NCBI RefSeq assembly: GCF_007995085.1
Contig: NZ_VOQS01000003.1
Location: 2,232,001 to 2,296,000 of the forward strand
Source of the DNA: Paraburkholderia azotifigens
GTDB taxonomy: Bacteria; Pseudomonadota; Gammaproteobacteria; Burkholderiales; Burkholderiaceae
Length of the DNA: 64,000 nt
Direction: 5' to 3'
Below are positions 16,770 through 25,827 of the stretch, one piece after another. A program made the position numbers and the translations under genes. The stretch's first letter is position 1. Each line of letters opens with the position of its first letter. The notes beneath the pieces were generated by a model. The model did no database searches, had not been told where the DNA came from, and saw nothing but the letters and a program-made list of their open reading frames with translations.

Positions 16770-17056
16770 TGCATGTCTCCGATGTTGTGCGTGGACGCCT
16801 TGTCGCAGGGACACGTGCTCGTGCGGCGTTGCGCAGTGCAGCACTGCATGCCCGGTGAAGGCGTCGTGAGCAGGAAAAACGTCCGGTCTGTGCCGACTCA
16901 TGCCGACCCATCTTACAGGAGGACGCGCGGCGCGTGTTCCGCTTGCCTTCTGGCGCAGAAGTGCAATCATCGTAGACAGGCACGCGTTCGCGCTGCGTGC
17001 CGCCACTGGGGCTGCGTCATCACGGTCCCGGCCAGCGCCATTTCGAGGAGAACGTC

Positions 17057-17326
17057 ATGGTGCGCATGGAGTTGAGAGTCGTCCTCGCCACGCTTGCGAT
17101 CTTCATCGCGTTAGGCGGCATCGGGTTGTCGATCCACGGTTCGCTGTACTACCTGGATCGCGAGATATGGACGGGTGTGATCGCGATTGCGATCGGCATC
17201 GTGGGGTGTGTGACGATGCTCACGCTATGGCCGCGCGACCTGCCCGGCAAGACGCCGCCCGGGCATCCCGCGGACGACGTCGGACCGCACGAACATCATC
17301 ATCATCATCTGCCGACGCAGTTCTAG
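17057..17326 (+). CDS. Small two-helix membrane protein with His-rich tail
   Basis: An 89-residue inner-membrane protein with two predicted helices (VVLATLAIFIALGGIGLSIHG and VIAIAIGIVGCVTMLTLW) and a cytosolic or periplasmic histidine-rich tail, HEHHHHHLPTQF, that could bind a metal. GAGGAG precedes ATG 17057 at good distance. I do not recognise a named family. It is divergent from the AcoR-like gene with about 290 bp between. The His cluster is an observation; metal binding is inference. Confidence 0.75.
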   Translation: MVRMELRVVLATLAIFIALGGIGLSIHGSLYYLDREIWTGVIAIAIGIVGCVTMLTLWPRDLPGKTPPGHPADDVGPHEHHHHHLPTQF

Positions 17327-17626
17327 GCGCGAAGTCTCGCTGCGGCGCGGCATTTTTCGGGTCTTCCGCGCGAGGTGTCGAATGCGGGATGCTTTGCCTC
17401 GCCGCTCGGCCGTACGCCGTTGCAGGGTGCATGGCGGCACCATGCTGGGGTCTGGCGAAACAAAACTTGCGGCGCGCCGGAACTCGTCTACAGTGGGTAG
17501 ATCGACTGACGGCCTGCGCGATGACGGCGCGTGCTTGCAGTCGACAGCCCGCGCTGCGATCCATAACGGAGGTGTGAACAGGGGCAGGCGCGGTTCCAGG
17601 CGGTGACGTTCGACCAAGGTGTTCCC
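17327..17626. other. 300-bp gap, no gene seen
   Basis: The stretch between the small membrane protein and the DUF1488 gene contains no convincing open frame with a ribosome site. It presumably holds a terminator for the first gene and the promoter of the second. No repeat or RNA motif was recognised. Confidence 0.4.
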
Positions 17627-17917
17627 ATGCAGATCAATTTCCCGAAAGAAGTCCCTGAGTATTCTGGGCGCGAACTGACTCTGGCGTTTCCGGCTATGGT
17701 CGATGGGCAACGGGTGGAATGCATGATCACCGCCGAGGCGCTGGAAGATCACTTCGGCGCGGCCTCACCGCGCATCGAAGACATGCTGGGCGCGTTTTCG
17801 ACCCATCGGGAGCGGATTGAAGCCGCTACGCGGAGGTTATTGTCGGAGACGGGGGCGCAGTGTGTGGTACTGCGAAGTGGGTATGTCCGGTTTTATGAGG
17901 CTAACTGGCGGGCTTAG
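17627..17917 (+). CDS. DUF1488 family protein
   Basis: A 96-residue soluble protein matching DUF1488: PEYSGRELTLAFPAMVDGQ, VECMITAEALEDHFGA, ATRRLLSETGAQCVVLRSG. Function is unknown. ATG 17627 is preferred over an upstream in-frame start at 17603 because AAGGTG precedes it and the domain begins just after. The 3' third becomes conspicuously G/T-rich on the coding strand (39 of 60 bases are G or T at 17821-17880), unlike the start of the gene. This drift ends at the large inverted-repeat element that follows the stop codon. Confidence 0.88.
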   Translation: MQINFPKEVPEYSGRELTLAFPAMVDGQRVECMITAEALEDHFGAASPRIEDMLGAFSTHRERIEAATRRLLSETGAQCVVLRSGYVRFYEANWRA

Positions 17918-17933
17918 CGCCTGGGCGGCGCGG

Positions 17934-18640
17934 GTTTTTTGCTGCGCTGGCGGTTTGGCTTTTTGCTTCGCTGGCATCCGCGGTTTCGTATCGGTTTGCT
18001 GGCGTCGCCCCTGTGCGGGCAGCACCTACTTTTCTTTGCAGCGGCAAAGAAAAGTAGGCAAAAGAAAGCCGCTCACCCCGCCAATCCTAGTTGTTGCCTG
18101 CGGGCCCCCCACGGGTCCCGCACTCCACACGGCATCGCAGTTTTCCACGCGTGTTGCCAGCGTCTTGAAAATGCGCATCACCCACTTCAATCACCCGAGC
18201 GCAGCCAGCGGCAGCGAATCGTCTGCGCCGCCCAGGTGGCAAACGGTGTGTAGTCTGTCGCGCCTTACGCGTTAGCGCTTCTACGACACCGATCCCGCTT
18301 TTCAGTCCGGAGTGGTGCACTTGCGTCGCGACGGCCTACACACCGTTTGCCACCTGGGCGGCCGTGGACTTCCTGCTAACGCGTTCCGTGACGCGGGCAT
18401 GCGAAGCGGGTGAGGCGTGAGCTAGCACGCTGGCAACGAGCAACAAATAGCGTGTTGCCGTGTGGAGTGCGGGACCCGTGGGGGGCCCGCAGGCAAACAC
18501 AAGGATTGGCGGGGTTAGCCCGCTTTATTTGCTTACTTTCTTTGCGGCGGCAAAGAAAGTGAGTGCCGCCCCGCACAGGGGCAACGCTAGCAAACCGCTA
18601 CGAAATCGCGGATGCCAGCGAAAGACCAAACCAAAAAACC
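17934..18640. repeat. Large nested inverted-repeat element, copy A
   Basis: A non-coding element of about 700 bp between convergent genes. Outer arms of roughly 230 bp (about 17945-18180 and 18420-18640) are imperfect reverse complements. Within each arm is a hairpin (TACTTTTCTTTGC...GCAAAGAAAAGTA at about 18028-18057 on the left, a degraded version at 18534-18560 on the right) and a G/C block around GCGGGCCCCCCACGGGTCCC. Inside, a perfect 27-bp inverted repeat lies at 18227-18253 and 18336-18362 (key core GGTGGCAAACGGTGTG). It encloses an 82-nt loop at 18254-18335. A second copy lies at 29150-29890. No open frame in it looks like a protein. Confidence 0.9.
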
Positions 18641-18671
18641 AGAACAACGACTAGCGTCGCAGACAAAAAAA

Positions 18672-19973
18672 TCACTCAGATCCGAGATAAAAGAACCGAA
18701 ACAAAAACACAGCAGCAATCACCCACACAACAAGCTTGACCTGCCGTGCGCGCCCGGTCAAAAGCTTGAGGCCTGCATAAGAAATAAACCCAAACGCAAC
18801 CCCATTCGCAATGGAATAGGTGAAAGGCATCATCAAAGCCGTGAGCGCAGCAGGCACGACCTCGGTAGCATCGTCCCAGGGCAGATCAGCCATCTCCCGC
18901 AACATCAGACACGACACATACAAAAGAGCCGGCGCCGTCGCATAACCCGGTACAACCCCAGCCAGCGGCGCAAAAAACAAAGCCAGCAAAAACAGCACGG
19001 CAACCGTGATCGCGGTGACGCCCGTGCGTCCACCCGCCTGCACACCCGACGCGCTTTCGATATACGCCGTCGTCGACGACGTGCCAAGCACCGAACCCGC
19101 GAGAATCGCCGTGCTATCCGCAAGCAGCGCACGGTTCAACCGATGCATCTTGCCGTGCACGAGCAGCCCCGCGCGATTCGCGACACCCATCAGCGTGCCC
19201 GTCGCGTCGAACAGTTCGACGAGGAAGAACACCAGAATCACATTCAGCACGCCCGTCGACAAGGCGGCCTTGATGTCGAGCTGGAACAGCGTCGGCGAAA
19301 TCGACGGCGGCATCGACACGACGCCGTGAAACTGGTTGCCGCCGAAGAAGAAGCTCAGGATCGTCACGCCGACGATGCCGATCAGAATCGCGCCGCGCAC
19401 GCGCAGGAAATCGAGCGTGACGATCGCGAAGAACCCGATGATCGCGAGCACCACGTGCGGATCGTGCAGGTTGCCGAGCGTGACGAGCGTCGCCGGATTG
19501 CCCGTGACGATGCCCGCCGTCTTCAGCGAAATGATCGCGAGAAAGAGACCGATGCCGCCCGTGATCGCCACGCGGATCGAATGCGGAATGCCCGTGACGA
19601 TCACTTCGCGTACGCGCAACAGCGTGACGATCAGGAACAGGCAGCCCGAGATGAACACCGCGCCGAGCGCGGCCTGCCATGAGAAGCCCAAGCCCTTGAC
19701 CACCGTGTACGCGAAATAGGCGTTCAGGCCCATGCCGGGTGCGCAGGCAATCGGGTAGTTCGCATAGAAGCCCATGATCAGCGACGCGAGCGCCGCGACG
19801 AGGCAGGTCGCGACGAACACCGAGTCTTTCGGCATGCCGGCATCGCCGAGGATCGCCGGGTTGACGAAGATGATGTAGGCCATTGTCAGGAACGTGGTGA
19901 TGCCCGCGAGCACCTCCACGCGCAGGTTCGTCCCTGCTTCGTCAAAGCCGAAATACCGTTTTACGGAGTCCAT
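18672..19973 (-). CDS. NCS2/AzgA-type purine (hypoxanthine/guanine) permease
   Basis: A 433-residue inner-membrane permease with about 13 helices. It starts MDSVKRYFGFDEAGTNLRVE, the AzgA/PbuG signature, followed by VLAGITTFLTMAYIIFVNP. Other family marks are GMGLNAYFAYTVV, GTLMGVANRAGLL and the SSTTAYIESASGVQAGGRTG loop. AzgA-type carriers import adenine, guanine or hypoxanthine by proton symport. ATG 19973 is chosen because the signature begins there; an earlier in-frame start at 20093 adds a basic leader. The gene's 3' end reads into inverted-repeat element copy A, and there the + strand is 47 of 60 A or C (18661-18720), so its last codons are atypical. Confidence 0.92.
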   Translation of the reverse strand: MDSVKRYFGFDEAGTNLRVEVLAGITTFLTMAYIIFVNPAILGDAGMPKDSVFVATCLVAALASLIMGFYANYPIACAPGMGLNAYFAYTVVKGLGFSWQAALGAVFISGCLFLIVTLLRVREVIVTGIPHSIRVAITGGIGLFLAIISLKTAGIVTGNPATLVTLGNLHDPHVVLAIIGFFAIVTLDFLRVRGAILIGIVGVTILSFFFGGNQFHGVVSMPPSISPTLFQLDIKAALSTGVLNVILVFFLVELFDATGTLMGVANRAGLLVHGKMHRLNRALLADSTAILAGSVLGTSSTTAYIESASGVQAGGRTGVTAITVAVLFLLALFFAPLAGVVPGYATAPALLYVSCLMLREMADLPWDDATEVVPAALTALMMPFTYSIANGVAFGFISYAGLKLLTGRARQVKLVVWVIAAVFLFRFFYLGSE

Positions 19974-20356
19974 GAGCCGAGTCTCTCGTCGTTTGAAATG
20001 TCGTTCGTAACGGCTTGTTGTGCCGCTTCCCGTACCGCTTTCCAACCGTCTGTTGTGCCCGGGCATCGCGACGCCACGGGCGGATTTAATCACGATTGTT
20101 CAGCAAATGCCGCATCTGCCGCGCGCGCGTGTAGCCGAAGCAACACTCGAAACACAGACGGCAGCGCGCAAACGCGGATTTTTGCTGGCGGAGGGGCGTG
20201 ATGATACCCGACGCGGGCCGTCAGGTCGGATTGCGGGAAGAGCGGGAAGAAACGCAGCGAGGAAGAAGAAAGACTCGTACAACGATGCCCGAGGCTACAA
20301 GGGCACGGCGATGCGTGACGCGCGACGCACGTCACGCACGCACCGACGGAACGGAA
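19974..20356. other. Leader/promoter gap upstream of the purine permease
   Basis: A 383-bp region holding the permease 5' side and the 3' side of the DUF4148 gene. I looked for a purine riboswitch and found no conserved core. GCGTGACG (20312-20319) pairs with CGTCACGC (20329-20336) 21 bp past the DUF4148 stop, a possible terminator hairpin. No coding sequence is supported. Confidence 0.45.
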
Positions 20357-20608
20357 TTACTGCTGCGTGCCCTGGGCTTGCGCTCGATGCTGCGCGACAA
20401 TGCGGCCAGCCGCAATAGCGTTAGCCGGATAGTTGATCCAGTCGAGCGGATCGTAACCGGCCTTGCGCCATTCGACGAGATCGGCCTTCACTTCGGCGCG
20501 GGTCTTGGGCGTGTTCTGATCATAGGGGCGAGAAGATTGCGCAAACGCGGACGACACGGCTGCTACACCGATGAGCGCGCCCAGAACCATACGAGGAATC
20601 AGCTTCAT
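20357..20608 (-). CDS. Small exported DUF4148-type protein
   Basis: An 83-residue secreted protein. The signal peptide MKLIPRMVLGALIGVAAVSS ends near AFA-QSS. The short mature part, with KTRAEVKADLVEWRKAGYDP, matches DUF4148, a family abundant in Burkholderiales whose function is unknown; members are often stress-regulated periplasmic proteins. The gene stands alone, upstream of the purine permease on the same strand. The start is clear from the signal peptide, though the ribosome site is weak. Confidence 0.88.
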   Translation of the reverse strand: MKLIPRMVLGALIGVAAVSSAFAQSSRPYDQNTPKTRAEVKADLVEWRKAGYDPLDWINYPANAIAAGRIVAQHRAQAQGTQQ

Positions 20609-20762
20609 GGCAGGGGCCTGAAAAGTTAGGATGACCCCTTTATTCTAGGTTCTGTATTCACGATGAGTAAGGTTCGTAAATGAAATGAACCGTTGCTCAC
20701 TTTGCGCAAAATGCGGTGCGCAAGGCGTAGTTCATGCATGACCGGCTGCCTCCGCGCAGGTG

Positions 20763-21542
20763 TCATCCCATGTGCTGGGATGGCTTGCCCATGCGATCGA
20801 GCACGGCCGTCAACAGATCGACGGGAAGCGGAAATACGATCGTCGAATTCTTGTCGGCGGCAATGGTTGTCAGCGTCTGCAAAAAGCGAAGCTGCATTGC
20901 CTGCGGTTGCTGCGCGAGCATCTGCGCGGCCTGCAGCAGTTTCTCCGACGCCTGCAATTCGCCTTCGGCATGAATCACCTTCGCGCGACGCTCGCGCTCG
21001 GCTTCGGCCTGACGCGCAATCGCACGGATCATCGTTTCGTTGATGTCCACATGCTTGATCTCGACATTCGATACCTTGATGCCCCACGCGTCCGTCTGTG
21101 CATCGAGTACGCGCTGGATATCGGTGTTGAGCTGCTCGCGTTCGGACAGCAGCTCGTCGAGATCGTGCTTGCCGAGCACCGCGCGCAACGTGGTCTGCGA
21201 CAGCTGGCTGGTCGCTTCGAAATAACGCGCAACCTGAATCACCGCGCGCTCGGGATCGACGACGCGAAAGTACACGACGGCATTTACCTTGACGGACACG
21301 TTGTCGCGCGTAATCACGTCCTGCGGCGGCACGTCGAACACGACGGTGCGGAGATCCATGCGCACGACCTGCTGCACGACGGGGATGATCAGCACGAGGC
21401 CCGGACCCTTGACCTTCCAGAAGCGGCCGAGCATGAACACGACGCCGCGCTCGTACTCGCGAAACACGCGCACCGACGAAGCGATCAGTACGATCGCCAC
21501 AAGAATCAGGATGCTGCCAAAGCCGAAAGTGAAGCCGATCAT
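20763..21542 (-). CDS. SPFH/band 7 slipin family protein
   Basis: A 259-residue membrane-anchored scaffold of the stomatin/slipin family. A single N-terminal helix ([20 protein letters not shown]) is followed by the SPFH domain ([51 protein letters not shown]) and a charged coiled-coil ([20 protein letters not shown]). Its ATG overlaps the stop codon of the NfeD gene (ATGA). The NfeD-slipin pair is a well-known operon in which a membrane serine protease acts with, or on, the slipin in membrane microdomains. A physiological substrate is not known here. Confidence 0.93.
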   Translation of the reverse strand: MIGFTFGFGSILILVAIVLIASSVRVFREYERGVVFMLGRFWKVKGPGLVLIIPVVQQVVRMDLRTVVFDVPPQDVITRDNVSVKVNAVVYFRVVDPERAVIQVARYFEATSQLSQTTLRAVLGKHDLDELLSEREQLNTDIQRVLDAQTDAWGIKVSNVEIKHVDINETMIRAIARQAEAERERRAKVIHAEGELQASEKLLQAAQMLAQQPQAMQLRFLQTLTTIAADKNSTIVFPLPVDLLTAVLDRMGKPSQHMG

Positions 21543-23083
21543 GTGCGTTCTCCTTGTGATGAGGCGGGGTTCGCGGGCACGACGGTGAGCATCAGGCCGC
21601 GCCGTCCGGTCACGCGCACCGCGTTGCCTGCCGCGAGCGGCGCGCTGCTGCAGACGCGCCAGCGCTCGCCATGCACGCGCGCCCAGCCGATGCGCTCCGG
21701 CTCGCCGTGCAGCAGGCTGTCGGGCTGCTGGCCAGTGCGGCTTTCGTCCGAATCGGCGGCAATCGCGACCAGACCGTCGTCGAGCACCACGCCGACGCTG
21801 CCGATCATCGCTTCGGCGCCTGTCACGACGGGCCTCCGCCGCGAACGCAGCACGAGGCTCGATACACCGAAGATGAACAGCACGCTGAACACGATGACGG
21901 CGGCGATCATGGGCAGCGGAATGCCGTAGCCGGGCACATCGGTATCGATCAGCATCAGCGCGCCGATGACGAACGCGACGATCCCGCCGAAGCCGAGCGC
22001 GCCGAAGGTCGGCAGAAACGCTTCGGCGATCAGAAACGCCAGACCGAGGAAGATCAGACTCAGACCCACGTAGTTGACGGGCAGCAGTTGCAGCGCGAAC
22101 AGCCCGAGCAGCAGACTGATCGCGCCGGCGACGCCGGGCAGCACGAAGCCGGGATTCGCGAATTCGAAGAACAGGCCATACATGCCGATCATCAGCAAGA
22201 TCAAGGCCACGTTCGGATCGGTAATGACGGCGAGGAAGTGGCTGCGCCAGTCCGCTTCGAGCGTCACGATGGGCGCATGCGCCGTCGTCAGACGCTGCGT
22301 GCCGGCCGCCGTGTCATAGGTGCGCCCGTCGACCTGCCGCAACAGGTCGCGAAGATCGCGCGCGACGAAGTCCACCACTTTCTGCTCGAGCGCGTCGCGC
22401 GCCGACAGGCTCACCGCTTCGCGCACCGCGCGCTCGGCCCAGTCGACGTTGCGGCCGCGCAGCTGCGCGAGGCCGCGGATGTAGGCCTGCGCGTCGTGAA
22501 GCTGCTTGCGCAGCTCCGTCGATTGACTGTCCATCGCAAGCGCGCCGGACGCCGCGTCGTCTTTCGCAGCGGGGTTCGAGGCTGGCGCCGCGCCGGGCAA
22601 GCCGGGCGGCTGGCCGGGTTTGGGCGCGTCCTGCCCGCCGATGCCCAGTTGCACGGGCGACGCCGCGCCGAGATTGGTCCCCGGCGCCATCGCCGCGATG
22701 TGGCTCGCATACGTGATGTAGGTGCCTGCGCTTGCCGCGCGCGCACCGCCTGGCGCGATGTAGGTCGCGACGGGGATGGGCGACGCGAGAATCGCCTTGA
22801 TGATCTGCCGCATCGACGTGTCGAGTCCGCCCGGTGTGTCGAGTTGCAGGACGGCGAGCTGCGCGTGATCGTCGGCGGCGCGGGCCAGGCTGCGCACGAT
22901 GAAGTCGGCGGTGGCGGGGCTGATCGCGCCTGCGACGGGAATCACCACGACGCTGCCTGGCGCGATGGCCGGCTGCGCGGCGCCGGCGCTGCCAGGGCCG
23001 AACATTGCCGCACTGCAAAACATCAGCGCGAGCATCGGCGATCCAGGCGCCATCGCGCGTGCGACGCCGGCAATCGCACGCAT
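21539..23083 (-). CDS. NfeD-type membrane serine protease (ClpP class)
   Basis: A protein of about 514 residues. After a signal-type segment ([19 protein letters not shown]) the Clp-like protease domain contains [19 protein letters not shown] and the active-site serine region [19 protein letters not shown] Pro/Ala-rich insert follows ([14 protein letters not shown]). The second half has several membrane helices ([32 protein letters not shown]) and ends with the OB-fold NfeD domain ([17 protein letters not shown]). The start is uncertain: ATG 23083 just precedes the signal segment; the open frame extends in frame to 23215 but that leader is Arg/Cys-rich and lacks a ribosome site. It overlaps the slipin gene by 4 bp. 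Confidence 0.87.
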   Translation of the reverse strand: MRAIAGVARAMAPGSPMLALMFCSAAMFGPGSAGAAQPAIAPGSVVVIPVAGAISPATADFIVRSLARAADDHAQLAVLQLDTPGGLDTSMRQIIKAILASPIPVATYIAPGGARAASAGTYITYASHIAAMAPGTNLGAASPVQLGIGGQDAPKPGQPPGLPGAAPASNPAAKDDAASGALAMDSQSTELRKQLHDAQAYIRGLAQLRGRNVDWAERAVREAVSLSARDALEQKVVDFVARDLRDLLRQVDGRTYDTAAGTQRLTTAHAPIVTLEADWRSHFLAVITDPNVALILLMIGMYGLFFEFANPGFVLPGVAGAISLLLGLFALQLLPVNYVGLSLIFLGLAFLIAEAFLPTFGALGFGGIVAFVIGALMLIDTDVPGYGIPLPMIAAVIVFSVLFIFGVSSLVLRSRRRPVVTGAEAMIGSVGVVLDDGLVAIAADSDESRTGQQPDSLLHGEPERIGWARVHGERWRVCSSAPLAAGNAVRVTGRRGLMLTVVPANPASSQGERT

Positions 23084-23293
23084 CGCGCGAGCCCAGAAAG
23101 CGCGAGCGCTGGCGGATACAAGCACGCCGCACGCACTGCGCCTCGCGAAGCATGCGCGATCGGACAGGCGTCGCAAACCCGCTTGCCGGATCGGGAGAAG
23201 CCGGTAGGTTCCCATCGTCGACGGCCGGCGCGCTGCGACGGATCACGTTCGTATGCGGCGCGCCCGGCCTGAAAAAGCTGGCCTGTCTTAAGC

Positions 23294-24373
23294 TTAGTCG
23301 GATTCCGCGGGTTCCGCGCGGCGGGAGATACCCGTGCTCCCTGCCGTCTGCGCGAGCGCCGCGTGAGCATTGACCGCCCGATAATCGGCGGGCCGCATTC
23401 CCGTCCACTTGCGGAACGCGCGATGAAAGGCGCTCGGCTCCGCAAAGCCGAGCGTCGCGGCGATATCGGCGATCGACTGGCCGCCGCGCTGCAGTTCCGA
23501 GATTGCGATGTCGCGCCGCAAGTCGTCCTTGATCGACTGGTACGTATAGCCTTCCTGCTTCAGATGCCGCCGCATCGTCGCCTCGGCGACGTGCAGTCGC
23601 TGCGCGATGGCGTCGGAGCCGGGCCACGCGGCCATCGGCAGCGCGCGCAGCGTCTTGCGCACCCGCGCCGCCAGCGAGCCGGGATTGCGGTACTTGATGA
23701 TGAAGCTCGCGGGTGCATCGCGCAGGAAGGGCTTGACGGACTTCGTGGTCTGGACGACGGGCAAGTCCCAGAAATCCGGCGCGAGATCGACGTACGACTC
23801 GTTTTGCCCGAACGACAGGTCATCGCAGAACATCAGCCGGTATTCGTGCGCGGCGGGCGGCTCGGCGCAGCGAAAGCGCGCCTCGATCAGCGGAATGCGC
23901 CGCCCGACCAGCCAGCAGACGAGCCCGTAGACAAGGATGAAGCAGGTTGCGTAGGCAAACATGGCCGGCTGCGGCGCGCCGTCGCGAAGGGCGAACGCAA
24001 GGCGCACGCGGTCGTCGCGCCTGTCGATCTGCACGCTCATGTCGTCGAGCACGAGGCGCATGAAGCCGACGGCGCGCGTCAATGCCAGGCCGCCGTTGCG
24101 TGCCGTCAGCGCCATCTGGGTCATCGCGATGAAGCTGCCGCTTTTCATCGCGTGGGAATCCTGGCCGAAGAACTCGTCGTCGAGCGCGCGGGCGATGTTG
24201 GCCCACAGCGCCCCATATTGAGCCGGCGTCACGCGGCTTTTCGGGCTCGCGAGCATCTGCGGCGCGATGCCCGCCGCCTCGACGATGGGCCGCACGTCGA
24301 CGCCGCGCGCGCGGGCGAGCGCCAGCGTCTCTTCGACGAGACTCACGGAGATCGTGCCTCTTTCTGCTTTCAT
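23294..24373 (-). CDS. AraC family regulator of the valine operon
   Basis: A 359-residue regulator. Residues about 20-205 are the ArgR/OruR-type arabinose-binding domain (VDVRPIVEAAGIAPQMLASP, RVTPAQYGALW). Residues about 250-345 are the double HTH (RLHVAEATMRRHLKQEGYTY, SIADIAATLGFAEPSAFHRA, FRKWTGMRPADYR). It is divergent from the isobutyryl-CoA dehydrogenase gene with 267 bp between, in which a 17-bp direct repeat occurs. This mirrors mmsR, an AraC-type activator divergent from mmsAB in Pseudomonas, so activation of the valine genes is a reasonable inference; the ligand is probably a pathway intermediate. Confidence 0.88.
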   Translation of the reverse strand: MKAERGTISVSLVEETLALARARGVDVRPIVEAAGIAPQMLASPKSRVTPAQYGALWANIARALDDEFFGQDSHAMKSGSFIAMTQMALTARNGGLALTRAVGFMRLVLDDMSVQIDRRDDRVRLAFALRDGAPQPAMFAYATCFILVYGLVCWLVGRRIPLIEARFRCAEPPAAHEYRLMFCDDLSFGQNESYVDLAPDFWDLPVVQTTKSVKPFLRDAPASFIIKYRNPGSLAARVRKTLRALPMAAWPGSDAIAQRLHVAEATMRRHLKQEGYTYQSIKDDLRRDIAISELQRGGQSIADIAATLGFAEPSAFHRAFRKWTGMRPADYRAVNAHAALAQTAGSTGISRRAEPAESD

Positions 24374-24422
24374 GCGATGGCGGTTCCCCGGTTCGGCACG
24401 GAAGGATGCGTTTCAAGAGTTC

Positions 24423-24524
24423 TGGCAAATGCGCTCACGTGTTTAGCGGCGCGCGCCCGGCAGAACCGCCATTCTGCCGTATCGGCGCAGCTGCCGGTAT
24501 CCGGATATGGCAAATGCGCTCACG
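24423..24524. promoter_or_regulatory. 17-bp direct repeat, candidate AraC operator
   Basis: TGGCAAATGCGCTCACG occurs identically at 24423-24439 and 24508-24524, 85 bp apart (eight helical turns). AraC-family activators bind direct repeats, and this lies between the AraC gene and the valine catabolic operon. The distal copy lies 117 bp before the acyl-CoA dehydrogenase start. Confidence 0.75.
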
Positions 24525-24640
24525 CAGATTGATCGCACGCGGCATCGAATCCCGCTTGCGCGCCGCCTACACTTGGCTCCACCAGCGCGCCGCATGTGCA
24601 ACGCAGCACGCGCGCAGCACGAAGAGAGGCAAGTAGACAC

Positions 24641-25774
24641 ATGGACGAGTTCTATACCGACGAACAGCGGATGATCCGCGATGCCGCACGCGATTTTTCG
24701 GTCGAATGCCTCGCGCCGAACGCGGCGCAATGGGACCGCGAAGGTGCGTTGCCTGCGCAAGTCGTCAGGCAGATGGGCGAACTCGGCTTTCTCGGCATGA
24801 TTGTGCCGCCGGAGTGGGGCGGCTCCTACACCGACTACATCGCGTATGCGCTTGCACTCGAAGAAATCGCGGCCGGCTGCGCGGCGTGCGCGACGATGAT
24901 GAGCGTGCACAACTCGGTCGGCTGCGGTCCGATTCTCAACTTTGGCAGTGACGCGCAGAAAGACCGTTATCTCGCCGATCTCGCGACGGGCAAGCGCATC
25001 GGCGCATTCTGTCTGACCGAGCCGCACGCGGGCAGCGAAGCGAACAACATCCGCACGCGCGCCGTCCTGCGCGACGGGCAATGGATCATCAACGGCAGCA
25101 AGCAGTTCGTGACGAACGGCTCGCGCGCGAGCCTCGCGATCGTATTCGCCGTCACCGATCCCGAGGCGGGCAAGCGCGGCATCTCGGCCTTCATCGTGCC
25201 GACGGATACGCCCGGCTTCAACGTCGGGCGTCCCGAGAACAAGCTCGGCATCCGCGCGTCGGATACCTGTCCGATTTCACTCGACGATTGCGCCGTGCCC
25301 GAAGCCAATCTGCTCGGCGCGCCGGGCGAGGGCTTGCGCATCGCGTTGTCGAACCTGGAAGGCGGGCGCATCGGTATCGCGGCGCAGGCGCTCGGCATTG
25401 CACGCGCGGCCTTCGACGCGGCCCGGGCGTATGCAAACGAGCGCATCCAGTTCGGCAAGGCGCTCAAGGAGCACCAGACCATCGCCAACATGCTTGCCGA
25501 CATGGCGACGCGCCTGAACGCCGCCCGCCTGCTCGTGCATCACGCGGCGCGGCTGCGCAGCGCGGGACGGCCATGTTTGTCGGAGGCGTCGCAGGCGAAG
25601 CTGTATGCGTCGGAAATGGCCGAAGATGTCTGTTCGAAGGCGATCCAGATTCACGGCGGCTACGGCTACCTCGAAGACTATGCCGTCGAGCGGCACTATC
25701 GCGATGCGCGCATCACGCAGATTTACGAAGGGACCAGCGAAGTACAAAGAATGGTTATCGCGCGGCACGTTTGA
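24641..25774 (+). CDS. Isobutyryl-CoA dehydrogenase (acyl-CoA dehydrogenase family)
   Basis: A 377-residue cytosolic FAD enzyme that oxidises a branched acyl-CoA to the enoyl-CoA. The three ACAD domains are complete: N-terminal helices ([19 protein letters not shown]), the middle beta domain ([16 protein letters not shown]) and C-terminal helices ([20 protein letters not shown]). The catalytic glutamate is in [18 protein letters not shown]. Context with MmsA, MmsB, enoyl-CoA hydratase and 3-hydroxyisobutyryl-CoA hydrolase makes isobutyryl-CoA, from valine, the likely substrate. ATG 24641 starts the domain; an in-frame start at 24596 adds a basic leader. First gene of the operon, divergent from AraC. 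Confidence 0.93.
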   Translation: MDEFYTDEQRMIRDAARDFSVECLAPNAAQWDREGALPAQVVRQMGELGFLGMIVPPEWGGSYTDYIAYALALEEIAAGCAACATMMSVHNSVGCGPILNFGSDAQKDRYLADLATGKRIGAFCLTEPHAGSEANNIRTRAVLRDGQWIINGSKQFVTNGSRASLAIVFAVTDPEAGKRGISAFIVPTDTPGFNVGRPENKLGIRASDTCPISLDDCAVPEANLLGAPGEGLRIALSNLEGGRIGIAAQALGIARAAFDAARAYANERIQFGKALKEHQTIANMLADMATRLNAARLLVHHAARLRSAGRPCLSEASQAKLYASEMAEDVCSKAIQIHGGYGYLEDYAVERHYRDARITQIYEGTSEVQRMVIARHV

Positions 25775-25827
25775 GCGCAGAATAATCCGCCAACAGAGCG
25801 CATTCCGCGCCGATTGTGGAGACGACG

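Noticed and set aside
16955..17000. Sigma-54 promoter next to the AcoR-like gene
   Set aside because: A TGGC...TGCA stretch is present but GG and GC are 9 bp apart, not the required 10, so it does not fit the -24/-12 pattern.
17934..18640. CRISPR array or REP cluster
   Set aside because: The repeats are inverted and nested, not evenly spaced direct repeats, and no cas gene is present; far larger than REP units.
18612..19682. 356-codon + strand frame starting in element A
   Set aside because: Antisense to the NCS2 permease and composed of Arg/His/Gln-rich low-complexity sequence.
19974..20356. Purine riboswitch before the NCS2 permease
   Set aside because: No conserved purine aptamer core or matching three-stem arrangement could be found.
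22314..23627. 437-codon minus-strand frame
   Set aside because: Out-of-frame shadow of the NfeD gene with arginine-rich composition.
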